64,000 bases of DNA, taken from the NCBI RefSeq assembly GCF_010728325.1, contig NZ_AP022570.1:930001-994000 (forward strand), in the 5' to 3' direction. Origin of the DNA: Mycolicibacterium poriferae. GTDB lineage: Bacteria > Actinomycetota > Actinomycetes > Mycobacteriales > Mycobacteriaceae. Positions 1 through 7,824 of this stretch are shown here, one piece after another; the first letter of the stretch is position 1, and each line of letters starts with the position of its first letter. Below the pieces are notes generated by a model. That model was not told where the DNA came from. It saw nothing but the letters and a program-made list of their open reading frames with translations, and did no database searches. Made by a program: the position numbers and the translations under genes.

Positions 1-756
1 GGCGTCGTTGCGGCGATAGTCATCGGCGGTCTGCTGGTCGAAAAGGTCGTGGTCGGTCAGGCCCAGCAACGACGAATGCGCGGGTGCGATCTGCTCCAGC
101 GCCCGGTTGCTCATCACGAAGCGCCCCTCGATGTCTTTGGCGTAGATCAGTACGTCGGTGTGCTCGAGGACCCCGTTGAGCATCCGCTGTTGCTCCCGCA
201 GCGCGGCGTCGGCCACCAGTCGGGCGCGGGCCTCGGCGGCGAACCGGCGGGCCTGCCGCCGCAGCTCGAGCTGGCTGACGACCTGACGCGCCAGCGCCGC
301 CAGATGACGGCGCTGCCGCTCGGTCAGCGACAGCGGCTCGGGTCCGAATACGCACAGCGTGCCCAGCACGGTGCCGTCGGCGAGCACGAGGGGAGCCCCG
401 GCGTAGAACCGGACATGGGGCGCGCCCACGACCATCGGGTGATCGGCGAACCGGGGATCGACGCGCGCGTCGTACACCTCGACCACCGAGGCGTCGCTGG
501 GCTTGATGCGTTCGCAGAACGACAGCTCGCGAGACGTCTCGGTCAGGTCGAAGCCGTGGCGCGACTTGAACCATTGCCGGTCGGTGTCGACGAGGCTCAC
601 CGCCGACGCGGGCGCTCCGCACAGATCCGCGGCTAGCGCCGTCAGATCGTCGAATGCCGGTTCCGGCGGCGTGTCGAGGATCGTGAAGGACTCGAGCGTC
701 AGCAAGCGCTCCGTCTCGTCGGCGACGGAGCGGTCATCAGCGGCCTGGGTGCTCAA
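1..756 (-). CDS. GAF-PAS sensor protein (3' part beyond left edge)
   Basis: The reading frame is open from a TTG at 756 to the left edge (252 residues, no stop). AAGAGG lies about 9 bases upstream of the TTG, and an in-frame stop lies further upstream with no ATG between. Residues about 25-165 form a GAF domain of the 'FTILDTPPEPAFDDL...' type common in bacterial signalling proteins. Residues about 190-252 begin a PAS domain with the typical 'LFDQQTADDYRRND' segment. Such GAF-PAS halves usually precede a histidine kinase, GGDEF or phosphatase output, which lies outside the window, so the output activity is unknown. It is transcribed divergently from the TetR gene at 1022. Confidence 0.82.
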   Translation of the reverse strand, partial: MSTQAADDRSVADETERLLTLESFTILDTPPEPAFDDLTALAADLCGAPASAVSLVDTDRQWFKSRHGFDLTETSRELSFCERIKPSDASVVEVYDARVDPRFADHPMVVGAPHVRFYAGAPLVLADGTVLGTLCVFGPEPLSLTERQRRHLAALARQVVSQLELRRQARRFAAEARARLVADAALREQQRMLNGVLEHTDVLIYAKDIEGRFVMSNRALEQIAPAHSSLLGLTDHDLFDQQTADDYRRNDA

Positions 757-1021
757 GCCGAGTGCCTCTTCGGGCGAGCAACGTTGAATTCCGACAACCC
801 CCGGCAGAAAATAGACTTACGCGCTGGTCAATGCTACACAGACCGGGTCCTCCATGACCCCGGCGCGCAGCAGTGGAGTGGTACCGCGGATCCGAGCGTG
901 TTCTTCGCCGCAACCGACCCCGTGACGTCTCGCTATCGACCTCGAGGTCGTAGTGGCTGACGTCGGAAACACCGTTCACTGCCCAGGCTCGGACTGTGGC
1001 GGCGACCCGGGACGACTACAG

Positions 1022-1690
1022 TTGACAGCTGTCGAGACCAGACGGAAACCCAACGCCGAGCAGCGGCGACGTCAACTGTGTGACGCCGCCATCGCCTTGC
1101 TGGCCGAAGAAGGTGGGCGCGGGCTGTCCCACCAGAAGGTGGACCGCCGCGCACAGGTACCCGACGGCACCACCTCGTTCTACTACCGCACCCGCTCAGC
1201 ATTGCTGCGCGGTGTCGCCGACCAGATCGTGTACTACGACATCGAATTCTTCACCGGCGCCTTCGCCGACGAGGCCGGCGCCGAAACCTTGTTGAGCATC
1301 CTCGCGGAGCAGATGTTGCTGCTGCGCGAGGAGCCGCATCTGGCGCGCACCCGTGCCCGGCTGGAGTTGACCATGCTGGCCCGACGCGACAGCGAGCTGG
1401 CGTCCGGCTTCCAGGATGTGTTCCAGAGCTACCGGGCGCTGGCCGAGCGGCTCGTCATCGGTCTGCAGTCCGGCGGGTCCCCGCCCGACCCGGAGCTGGC
1501 CGGCGAGCAGGCCGCCGTGCTGCTGACCTACCTGAGTGGGCTGGTGTTCGGCTTCGCCAACGGGGCGAGCGAACCGGCCACCCGCATCCACATCGAGTGT
1601 CAGCTCAGGTCGGTGATCACCGGGGTGGCCGTCGAGTGGGGAAACGCTCACGCGCCGATCAGCGACTCCACCGGTGTACGGGCGAAGTAG
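1022..1690 (+). CDS. TetR-family transcriptional regulator
   Basis: A 222-residue protein with an N-terminal TetR helix-turn-helix (residues about 10-55: 'RRRQLCDAAIALLAEEG' then '...TTSFYYRTRSALL'), followed by an all-helical ligand-binding domain. The frame is open further upstream to a GTG at 953, but the protein resembles the family only from the TTG at 1022, so that start is preferred. A perfect 10-bp palindrome (GACAGCTGTC, 1024-1033) sits on the start codon. The gene converges with the permease gene and overlaps its end by 43 bp. The ligand and targets cannot be read from the sequence. Confidence 0.85.
   Translation: MTAVETRRKPNAEQRRRQLCDAAIALLAEEGGRGLSHQKVDRRAQVPDGTTSFYYRTRSALLRGVADQIVYYDIEFFTGAFADEAGAETLLSILAEQMLLLREEPHLARTRARLELTMLARRDSELASGFQDVFQSYRALAERLVIGLQSGGSPPDPELAGEQAAVLLTYLSGLVFGFANGASEPATRIHIECQLRSVITGVAVEWGNAHAPISDSTGVRAK
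1024..1033. promoter_or_regulatory. Palindrome at TetR start codon (possible operator)
   Basis: GACAGCTGTC is a perfect 10-bp palindrome directly after the proposed TTG start. TetR proteins often bind a palindrome near their own start, so autoregulation is possible, but a 10-bp palindrome can occur by chance. Confidence 0.25.
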
Positions 1691-3060
1691 ACGGCGAACC
1701 CGGCCGCGACGACCCACAGCAGCGGGCTGACGTCACGCGCGCGGCCTGTCGCCGTGCGCATCACGACCCAGGAGATGAACCCGACGCCGATGCCGTTGGC
1801 GATCGAGAAGCTGAACGGCATGACGGTGACGGTCAGCACCACCGGCAGCGCCACGGTGAACTCCGAGAGATCGATGTGGCGCAACTGCGCGGCCATCAGC
1901 ACCCCGACGATCACCAGCGCCGCCGCCGCCACCTCGGTCGGGACGATCGACGCCAGCGGTGAGACGAACATCGCCGCCAGGAACAGCACGCCGGTCACCA
2001 GGTTGGCCAACCCGGTGCGGGCGCCCTCCTCGACGCCGGCACCGGACTCGATGAACACGGTGTTCGACGACGACGAGGTGGCGCCACCGACCACCGCCCC
2101 GGCACCCTCGACGAGCAGCGCGGAGCGCAGCCGCGGGAACGTGCCCCGCTCGTCGGCCAGCCCGGCCTCCCGGGACAGGCCGGTCAGGGTGCCCATCGCG
2201 TCGAAGAAGTTGGTGAACACCAGCGTGAACACCAGCATCACCGCCGACAGCACCCCGATGCGCGCGAAACTGTCCATGCTGAACGCCCCGACCAGTGACA
2301 GGTCGGGCAGCGCGAACGGCGACCCGGACAGCGTGGGCACCGACAGGCTCCACCCACCGGGCTTCTCGGTGGCCGGCCCCAGATGCCAGATCGCCTCGAT
2401 GGCGGCCGCCAGCACCGTGCCGCTTACCAGCCCGATGAGGATGCCGCCGCGCACTTTCCGCGCGACCAGGACAGCGGTGAACAGCAGCGTGACGACGAAG
2501 ACCACCGTCGGGATCGTGCTGATGGAACCGAGCCCTTCGCTGCCGAGGCCGACCGGCGGCGACGGCAGCCCCGTCGAGCTGATGAAGCCGGCGTCGACGA
2601 GACCGATGAACAGAATGAACAGCCCGATGCCCGCGGTGATCGCCAGTTTGAGCTGCATCGGCACCGCGTCGAAGACCAAGCGCCGCAGACCCGTCACTGC
2701 CAGCAGCACGATGATCAGGCCGTTGATGACCACCAAGCCCATCGCTTCGGCCCACGTGACGGAGCCGACGACGGTGGTGGCCAGGAACGAGTTGATGCCC
2801 AGGCCGGCGGCGAACGCGAACGGCAACCGCGCGATGAGCCCGAACAGGATGGTCATCACACCCGCAGCCAGCGACGTCGTCGCCGACACCTGCGCGAAAT
2901 CGAGTCGACTGCCGGTGACGTCGGCCGAGCCCGACAAGATGATCGGGTTCAGCACGATGATGTAGGCCATCGCGATGAACGTGACGACACCGCCGCGGAC
3001 CTCGGTTCCGAGCGTGGATCCGCGCGCTGTGATCTCGAAGAAGCGATCCAGCGGTTTCAC
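1648..3060 (-). CDS. AzgA/PbuG-type purine (adenine/hypoxanthine/guanine) permease
   Basis: A 470-residue polytopic membrane protein that starts 'MKPLDRFFEITARGSTLGTEVRGG' and continues 'TFIAMAYIIVLNPIIL'. This opening and the internal 'NFFDAMGTLTGLSREAGL' motif are characteristic of the AzgA branch of NCS2 nucleobase:cation symporters. Length fits the family (about 430-480). Expected role is proton-coupled import of purine bases across the inner membrane; the exact base is not evident. The 3' end overlaps the convergent TetR gene by 43 bp. It is followed upstream on the same strand, after 9 bp, by the small secreted-protein gene, so these may be co-transcribed. Confidence 0.9.
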   Translation of the reverse strand: MKPLDRFFEITARGSTLGTEVRGGVVTFIAMAYIIVLNPIILSGSADVTGSRLDFAQVSATTSLAAGVMTILFGLIARLPFAFAAGLGINSFLATTVVGSVTWAEAMGLVVINGLIIVLLAVTGLRRLVFDAVPMQLKLAITAGIGLFILFIGLVDAGFISSTGLPSPPVGLGSEGLGSISTIPTVVFVVTLLFTAVLVARKVRGGILIGLVSGTVLAAAIEAIWHLGPATEKPGGWSLSVPTLSGSPFALPDLSLVGAFSMDSFARIGVLSAVMLVFTLVFTNFFDAMGTLTGLSREAGLADERGTFPRLRSALLVEGAGAVVGGATSSSSNTVFIESGAGVEEGARTGLANLVTGVLFLAAMFVSPLASIVPTEVAAAALVIVGVLMAAQLRHIDLSEFTVALPVVLTVTVMPFSFSIANGIGVGFISWVVMRTATGRARDVSPLLWVVAAGFAVYFARTPVESLIGA

Positions 3061-3069
3061 AGAGGCGGC

Positions 3070-3285
3070 CTAACCCCGCGGTGCGGGCGGTGGCGGGGGC
3101 ACCGGCATGCACAGACCGGTGCTGGTGTCGAGGTATTTGCCCGGCACGCAGAACGGCGCGCAGCCGTAGATCACCCCGGTCTCACCGGGCGGGCACCCCG
3201 CGATCGACGTCGCCGGGACGGCGTGAATCGCCAGCGGCACGGCGGCGGCCGCGACGGTGAGCGCAGTGGCTATCAGATAGCGCAT
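3070..3285 (-). CDS. Small secreted Cys- and Pro-rich protein
   Basis: A 71-residue protein. It starts at ATG 3285 with a near-ideal ribosome binding site (AGGAGG about 7 bases upstream). Residues 1-23 are a signal peptide ('[22 protein letters not shown]'). The mature part has four cysteines (in 'GCPPG', 'GCAPFC' and 'GLCMPV'), which could form two disulfides, and a proline-rich C-terminal tail. No function is recognised. It lies between the acyl-CoA dehydrogenase genes and the purine permease on the same strand. Confidence 0.75.
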   Translation of the reverse strand: MRYLIATALTVAAAAVPLAIHAVPATSIAGCPPGETGVIYGCAPFCVPGKYLDTSTGLCMPVPPPPPAPRG

Positions 3286-3303
3286 GAGTTGTCCTCCTGC
3301 AGG

Positions 3304-4629
3304 TCATGTCGGAACGCCGGTGGCGACGCGGGGCGGGTTCTTCTCGGGCGGGCCGTCGAGCACGGAAGCCGCGATCCGGTCGCGGTGCTGCTCGGCACTG
3401 CCCAGCAGCACGGCGTCGGTGTAGGCACGCTTGTAGTAGAGGTGAGCCTGGTGCTCCCAGGTGAAGCCGATGCCGCCGTGCACCTGGATGGTGTCGGTGG
3501 CGATCCGGGTGAGTGCGTCCGAACAGGTGGCCGCGGCGATACCGACCGCGAGACCGGGATCGTCGCTGCCGTCGGTCAACGCCCAGATCGCATGGTAGGC
3601 GGTCGACTTGGCGTGTTCGAGAGCGACGAGGTCGTCTGCCAGGCGATGCTTGACCGCCTGGAACGAGCCGATCGGCCTGCCGAACTGCAAGCGGCTCTTG
3701 GCGTACTGGACGGTGAGGTCCAGCAGATGCGCGGCCGCGCCGACCTGCTCGACCGCCAGTAACGCCGAACCGACATGCAGGGCGTGGCCGATGACCCGCC
3801 CGGCCTCTTCGGGGCCGGCGACCAGTCGGGCGGGCGCGTCACGCAGCTCGACGTCGGCCTGTGGACGGGTGAGGTCCAGCGTGGTCCGCACGGTGCGCCG
3901 CACTCCGGCGGTGTCGGCATCCACCGCGAACAGGCCGAGACCGTCGGGGCCGTTGGCCGCGACGAGCAGGATGTCTGCAGCACCGGCGTCGACGACGCGC
4001 TCGACGGTGCCGGTCAGAGCCCACTCCTGGGGTGTGCGTGCGGCGTCGACCTGCACGGTCGCCGGATCGAACGCGCCGGCGGTGTCGGTGAGGGCGAACG
4101 CCGCGGTGCGCGAGCCGTCCATCAACGGCTCCAGTAGCGCGGTGTTCTCCGGGCTCTCCGACGCCGCGACCAGCGCCGGGATGGCGAGGTAGACCGTCCC
4201 GAACAGCGGGCCACAGGCGAGCGCCGCCCCCAACTGCTCGACAGCGACGGCCTGGTCGATCAACGAGCCGCCGACGCCGCCCCGCGATTCCGGCACCGAC
4301 AGTCCCAGCACGCCCAACTCAGAACCCAGCCGCGCCCACACCTTCGCGTCGAACGGCGGATCGGATTCCATCTGAGCGCGGACCGCGGTCTCGTCGATGT
4401 GTTCGGCGCAGAACGCGGCGACGGCGTCACGCAGCTGCCCCTGCTCCTCGCTGAACGCGTACTCGGCGCTGCTCATGCCCGCAAGCTCCTCAGCTGTCTT
4501 GTCGGGCTGATCCGCAAGCTCCTCAGCTGTGCTTTTGGGCTGATCCGCAAGCTCCTCAGCTGTGCTTTTGGGCTGATCCGCAAGCTCCTCAGCTGTGCGT
4601 TTGGGCTGATCCGCAAGCTCCTCAGCCAC
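3304..4629 (-). CDS. Acyl-CoA dehydrogenase family protein (FadE, second subunit type) with repeat-extended N-terminus
   Basis: A 441-residue protein. From the internal Met at 4476 onward ('MSSAEYAFSEEQGQLRDAVAAF') it is an ordinary acyl-CoA dehydrogenase: N-terminal helical domain, central beta domain, and C-terminal helical domain with 'VHGGIGFTWEHQAHLYYKRA'. That last motif is typical of the partner subunit in two-gene mycobacterial FadE complexes. The frame is open upstream to a GTG at 4629, which has AAGGAGGT 5 bases before it and overlaps the stop of the upstream dehydrogenase by 8 bp. Translation therefore probably starts there and reads through four in-frame 33-bp repeats. The ATG at 4476 also has GAGGAG about 8 bases upstream and could be the ancestral or an alternative start. 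Probably forms a heteromer with the product of the gene at 4622-5815 in oxidation of an acyl- or steroid-CoA. Confidence 0.88.
   Translation of the reverse strand: MAEELADQPKRTAEELADQPKSTAEELADQPKSTAEELADQPDKTAEELAGMSSAEYAFSEEQGQLRDAVAAFCAEHIDETAVRAQMESDPPFDAKVWARLGSELGVLGLSVPESRGGVGGSLIDQAVAVEQLGAALACGPLFGTVYLAIPALVAASESPENTALLEPLMDGSRTAAFALTDTAGAFDPATVQVDAARTPQEWALTGTVERVVDAGAADILLVAANGPDGLGLFAVDADTAGVRRTVRTTLDLTRPQADVELRDAPARLVAGPEEAGRVIGHALHVGSALLAVEQVGAAAHLLDLTVQYAKSRLQFGRPIGSFQAVKHRLADDLVALEHAKSTAYHAIWALTDGSDDPGLAVGIAAATCSDALTRIATDTIQVHGGIGFTWEHQAHLYYKRAYTDAVLLGSAEQHRDRIAASVLDGPPEKNPPRVATGVPT
4481..4627 (-). repeat. In-frame 33-bp tandem repeat (4 full copies plus a partial) at the start of a FadE gene
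   Basis: Copies at 4481-4513, 4514-4546, 4547-4579 and 4580-4612, then a partial at 4613-4627. The two middle copies are identical; the others differ by a few bases. Read on the minus strand each unit encodes AEELADQPKST or a close variant, and each carries GAGGAG, a Shine-Dalgarno-like hexamer. The last unit places GAGGAG directly ahead of the ATG at 4476. The array therefore looks like repeated duplication of a translation-initiation region. Confidence 0.92.
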
Positions 4630-5815
4630 GCGGCACCTCCTTCCACGGCATACCCGCGTCCGCCCGCAGGTCACCGGGCAGCCCCAGCACCCGCTCGGCG
4701 AGGATGTTGCGCATCACCTCGGACGTGCCTCCTTCGATGGTGTTGGCGCGGCTGCGCAGGAAGCGCTGCTGAATCGGGCCGCGCCAGTCCTCGGCGTCGG
4801 CGTCGCCGCTTGTCCCGTAGCCGTCATAGAGGATGCCCTCGGGCCCGAGCAGGTCCATGCAGAACTCGTAGATGTGCTGGTTCAGCTCGGCGCCGACCAG
4901 CTTGCCGACGGACCCCTCGGGGCCGGGGCCGCCGACGCTGGCCGACGCCCGGGAACGCTCCGAGGTCAGCCGTTGCGCCTCGGCGCGCAGCCACAGACTG
5001 GTCAGCCGGTCCCGCAGCACGGGTGTCTGCAGGTCCGGCCGGGAGGCCCACAACGCGACCGCGTCGCCGATCGTGCCGGCGCCGCGCCGGTTGCCGCTGC
5101 CGCCGAGCGCGCTGCGTTCGTTCATCAACGTCGTCATCGCCACCCGCCAGCCGTCCCCGACCCCGCCGAGGCGGAAGGTGTCGGGGATGCGGGCATCGGT
5201 GATGTAGACCTCGTTGAACTCGGCGTGGCCGGTCATCTGCCGCAACGGACGGGTCTGGACACCGGGTCCGTGCATGTCGAGCACGAAGTACGTCAGTCCC
5301 TTGTGCTTGGGGACGTCCGGGTTGGTGCGGGCCAACAGCAGACCCCAGCGGGCGCGGTGCGCCAGGCTGGTCCACACCTTCTGGCCGTTGACCACCCACT
5401 CGTCGCCGTCCTGGACAGCCGAGGTGGCCAGGCCGGCCAGATCCGAGCCGGCACCGGGTTCGGAGAACAGCTGGCACCAGATGTCCTCGGTGGTGGCCAG
5501 CGGCCGCAGCAACTGATGCCGCACGTCGTCGGTCTGGGCGTGCTCGCGCACCGTGGGCGCGGCCATGCCGTAACCCATCGGATTCAGCGACAGCGGCACC
5601 GGGCCGCCGGCATTCTGCAGGATGCGGTCCGCCACCACTTGGAGGCCGCGCGAAACACCCAGGCCGCCGAATCCGGCGGGAAAGTGCACCCACGACAGGC
5701 CGGCGTCGAAACAGGCGCCGAGAAACTCGGGGATTGAAACGGAACGGGGGTCGTGCTCGGCGACGACCCGCTCGGCGGCGTCGGCGACGAGATCAACGTC
5801 GGCTGCGGTGCCCAT
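4622..5815 (-). CDS. Acyl-CoA dehydrogenase (FadE, catalytic subunit type)
   Basis: A 397-residue FAD-dependent acyl-CoA dehydrogenase. Diagnostic segments are 'CQLFSEPGAGSDLAGL' (FAD/substrate-contacting loop), 'VNGQKVWTSLAH', and the C-terminal 'IEGGTSEVMRNILAERVLGLP'. ATG 5815 has AAGGTG upstream. It is the first gene of a pair: its stop lies inside the start region of the following dehydrogenase, and the strong AAGGAGGT near its own 3' end serves that next gene. Two adjacent, non-identical FadE genes with these motifs are typical of mycobacterial alpha2beta2 acyl-CoA dehydrogenases. The substrate is unknown. Confidence 0.9.
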   Translation of the reverse strand: MGTAADVDLVADAAERVVAEHDPRSVSIPEFLGACFDAGLSWVHFPAGFGGLGVSRGLQVVADRILQNAGGPVPLSLNPMGYGMAAPTVREHAQTDDVRHQLLRPLATTEDIWCQLFSEPGAGSDLAGLATSAVQDGDEWVVNGQKVWTSLAHRARWGLLLARTNPDVPKHKGLTYFVLDMHGPGVQTRPLRQMTGHAEFNEVYITDARIPDTFRLGGVGDGWRVAMTTLMNERSALGGSGNRRGAGTIGDAVALWASRPDLQTPVLRDRLTSLWLRAEAQRLTSERSRASASVGGPGPEGSVGKLVGAELNQHIYEFCMDLLGPEGILYDGYGTSGDADAEDWRGPIQQRFLRSRANTIEGGTSEVMRNILAERVLGLPGDLRADAGMPWKEVPRG

Positions 5816-5952
5816 AGGAGCACCTTAGCCAGGTCGGAATGAAGTCGGCTGGGGTATCAGCCTGCGGTCAGCGCGAGGTGGTCCAAGTCGGCCCTGTGGC
5901 GACGCTGAAGGAGGAACCGGAGCCACCGAACATCGATTAACACAGCAGTCCT

Positions 5953-6360
5953 TTACGCGGTCTTGGTGAGGAGGGGGAGGAGTTGGCGCCGGGCAACCAT
6001 CACGTCGGCGAAGTGGTTGAGCGCCGCGGGGACCGATCCGGAGGTGGTGAACTCGACATCGTGTTCACGCAGCACCTGCTCGACGGCGCGGCTGGCGACC
6101 AGTGACCACTCCAGCCCTGCGGCATCACACAGGTCGTCGATGCGGAACAGCAGTGAAACCGCTTCCCGGGTAAAGGAAGTGACGCCGCTGAGGTCGAGGA
6201 TGAACGGTTTCTCGGGAATGATGAAGCGTTCGGTGTGGTCGCCGGCGCATTCGACGTTGGTGTCGCGCAACTGGCCGGTGATCGTCACGACGGTGGCCAA
6301 TTGGCGGCAGTGCGCCCGGATGCCGGCGCCGTCGCAGTCGAACGTCGGATTGCCGTACAT
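5953..6360 (-). CDS. STAS-domain protein (anti-sigma-factor antagonist-like)
   Basis: A 135-residue single-domain protein. The segment 'PFILDLSGVTSFTREAVSLLFRID' matches the STAS core strand-helix in which a Ser or Thr is phosphorylated in SpoIIAA-type anti-anti-sigma factors; here Ser/Thr of 'TSFT' would be the candidate. N-terminal 'VVTITGQL' is the usual first strand. It stands alone, without a visible anti-sigma kinase or sigma gene beside it. The 5' region (6361-6480) contains an inverted pair TTACACC/GGTGTAA about 40 bp apart. Confidence 0.75.
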   Translation of the reverse strand: MYGNPTFDCDGAGIRAHCRQLATVVTITGQLRDTNVECAGDHTERFIIPEKPFILDLSGVTSFTREAVSLLFRIDDLCDAAGLEWSLVASRAVEQVLREHDVEFTTSGSVPAALNHFADVMVARRQLLPLLTKTA

Positions 6361-6521
6361 TGCAGCCTCCCTCGATCCCGTGCTTGCTCGGCCGCTGTCG
6401 GCCCTTACACCAATGAAAGGTAGCCAGGCAATCTAAGGCCGCTGGGTGTAATGACTAAAACATCGCTAAGAACTGGGATCAGGCCCGGTCAGCAAACTCG
6501 CCGGTAACTTGACGCCGGCGC

Positions 6522-7769
6522 TCAGTCCCGCCGCTGCTGTTGGGCACCGGTGTAATTGGCCCACGGGTTGTAGTCGGCCAGCAGCGGCTCTTGCGCGGGG
6601 CGCGCGTCCTCGTCGACATGCTGAAGATTGATCCGGATGCGGTACCAGATCGAGCTCGGCCCTCGCATCCCGTCGACGAGAACGTCTGCGGGCTCGAGCT
6701 TTTCGGCCACCTGAGGATATTTGTCCTGCCACTGGTGCAGCGCGGCCATCGCCTCGTCCTTGGTCTTGGTCCGGGCGATCTCGATCAGCGGCATGCTGGA
6801 AACGCGGGAACCCTTGGCTCCATCGGTGGAGCGGCGCGCCCCCTTGGGTGCCTTCTCCGCCGGACCCAGCCGGTCGGCGAGTTCGAGCAGCGAATCGAGG
6901 GATCCGGCTGTGTCCGCCATGCCCTCCCACGGGTCGCCGAGTTCGGCGACGCGCTGCGGCACGGTGGCGACCGTGAACGTCTCGGGGCGGCACTCGGCGA
7001 CCTCGTCCCAGAACAGCGGTGTGGACACCCGCGCGTCTGGGGTCGCCCGCACCGAGTAGGCCGAGGCGACGGTGCGGTCCTTGGCGTTCTGGTTGAAGTC
7101 GACGAAGACGCCGTGCCGTTCTTCCTTCCACCAGCGCGCCGTCGCCGATTCGGGTGCGCGGCGCTCCACCTCGCGGGCGACCGCTTCGGCGGCGGTTCGG
7201 ACGAGTTTGAACGGCCAGCGGGGTTGAATGGCGGTATAGATGTGGAAGCCGCGTGAACCGGAGGTCTTGGGCCAGGCCACCAGGCCGTGATCTTCGAGCA
7301 CCTCGCGTGCGACGAACGCGACGTCGAGGATCTGTCGCCAGCCGACCCCGGGCATCGGGTCCAGGTCGACGCGCAACTCGTCGGGATGGTCGAGGTCGTC
7401 GGCGCGCACCGGATGCGGGTTGAGGTCCACGCAGCCCAGGTTCACCGCCCAGATCAACCCGGCGGCGTCGTGCAGCACCGCCTCCTTGGCCGAGGTGCCC
7501 GACGCGTACTTGAGCTCGGCAACGGAGACGAAGTCGGGCCGGTTCGCCGGCGCACGCTTCTGGAAAATCGCCTCCTGCCCGATGCCCTTGACGAACCGCT
7601 TGAGGATCATCGGTCGATCCCGCACGCCGCGCAGCGCCCCGTCGGCCACCGCCGCGTAGTACTGCATCAGGTCCAGCTTGGTCAGCCCGATCTCGTCGAA
7701 GACCACCTTGTCGGGGTGGGTGATGGGCACCTGCGTTCCACCGATCTCGAACGTCTCGCGAGCAGGCAT
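6522..7769 (-). CDS. LigD-type polymerase/primase domain protein (PolD2-like, Rv0269c family)
   Basis: A 415-residue protein from ATG 7769 (AAGGA abuts the start). It contains the archaeo-eukaryotic primase (PolDom) fold found in bacterial NHEJ ligase LigD: 'ITHPDKVVF' at the N-terminus, the metal-binding DxD in 'RVDLDPMPG', and 'TSGSRGFHIY' for nucleotide binding. It has no ligase or nuclease domain, so it is a stand-alone DNA/RNA polymerase-primase expected to act in repair or gap filling. Its position, divergent from fadD2, matches Rv0269c in M. tuberculosis as I recall it. The frame continues upstream into fadD2; a GTG near 7811 is a less likely start. Confidence 0.88.
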   Translation of the reverse strand: MPARETFEIGGTQVPITHPDKVVFDEIGLTKLDLMQYYAAVADGALRGVRDRPMILKRFVKGIGQEAIFQKRAPANRPDFVSVAELKYASGTSAKEAVLHDAAGLIWAVNLGCVDLNPHPVRADDLDHPDELRVDLDPMPGVGWRQILDVAFVAREVLEDHGLVAWPKTSGSRGFHIYTAIQPRWPFKLVRTAAEAVAREVERRAPESATARWWKEERHGVFVDFNQNAKDRTVASAYSVRATPDARVSTPLFWDEVAECRPETFTVATVPQRVAELGDPWEGMADTAGSLDSLLELADRLGPAEKAPKGARRSTDGAKGSRVSSMPLIEIARTKTKDEAMAALHQWQDKYPQVAEKLEPADVLVDGMRGPSSIWYRIRINLQHVDEDARPAQEPLLADYNPWANYTGAQQQRRD

Positions 7770-7824
7770 TCCTTCATCGTATGTTCCAGACCGCGGTGCG
7801 ACCGTCGTCACATAGGGTGGGCGC

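Noticed and set aside
4481..4627. Possible CRISPR array
   Set aside because: The 33-bp units are directly contiguous with no spacers, are in frame with a gene, and no cas genes are present. The repeats at 10121-10228 were rejected as CRISPR for lack of unique spacers as well.
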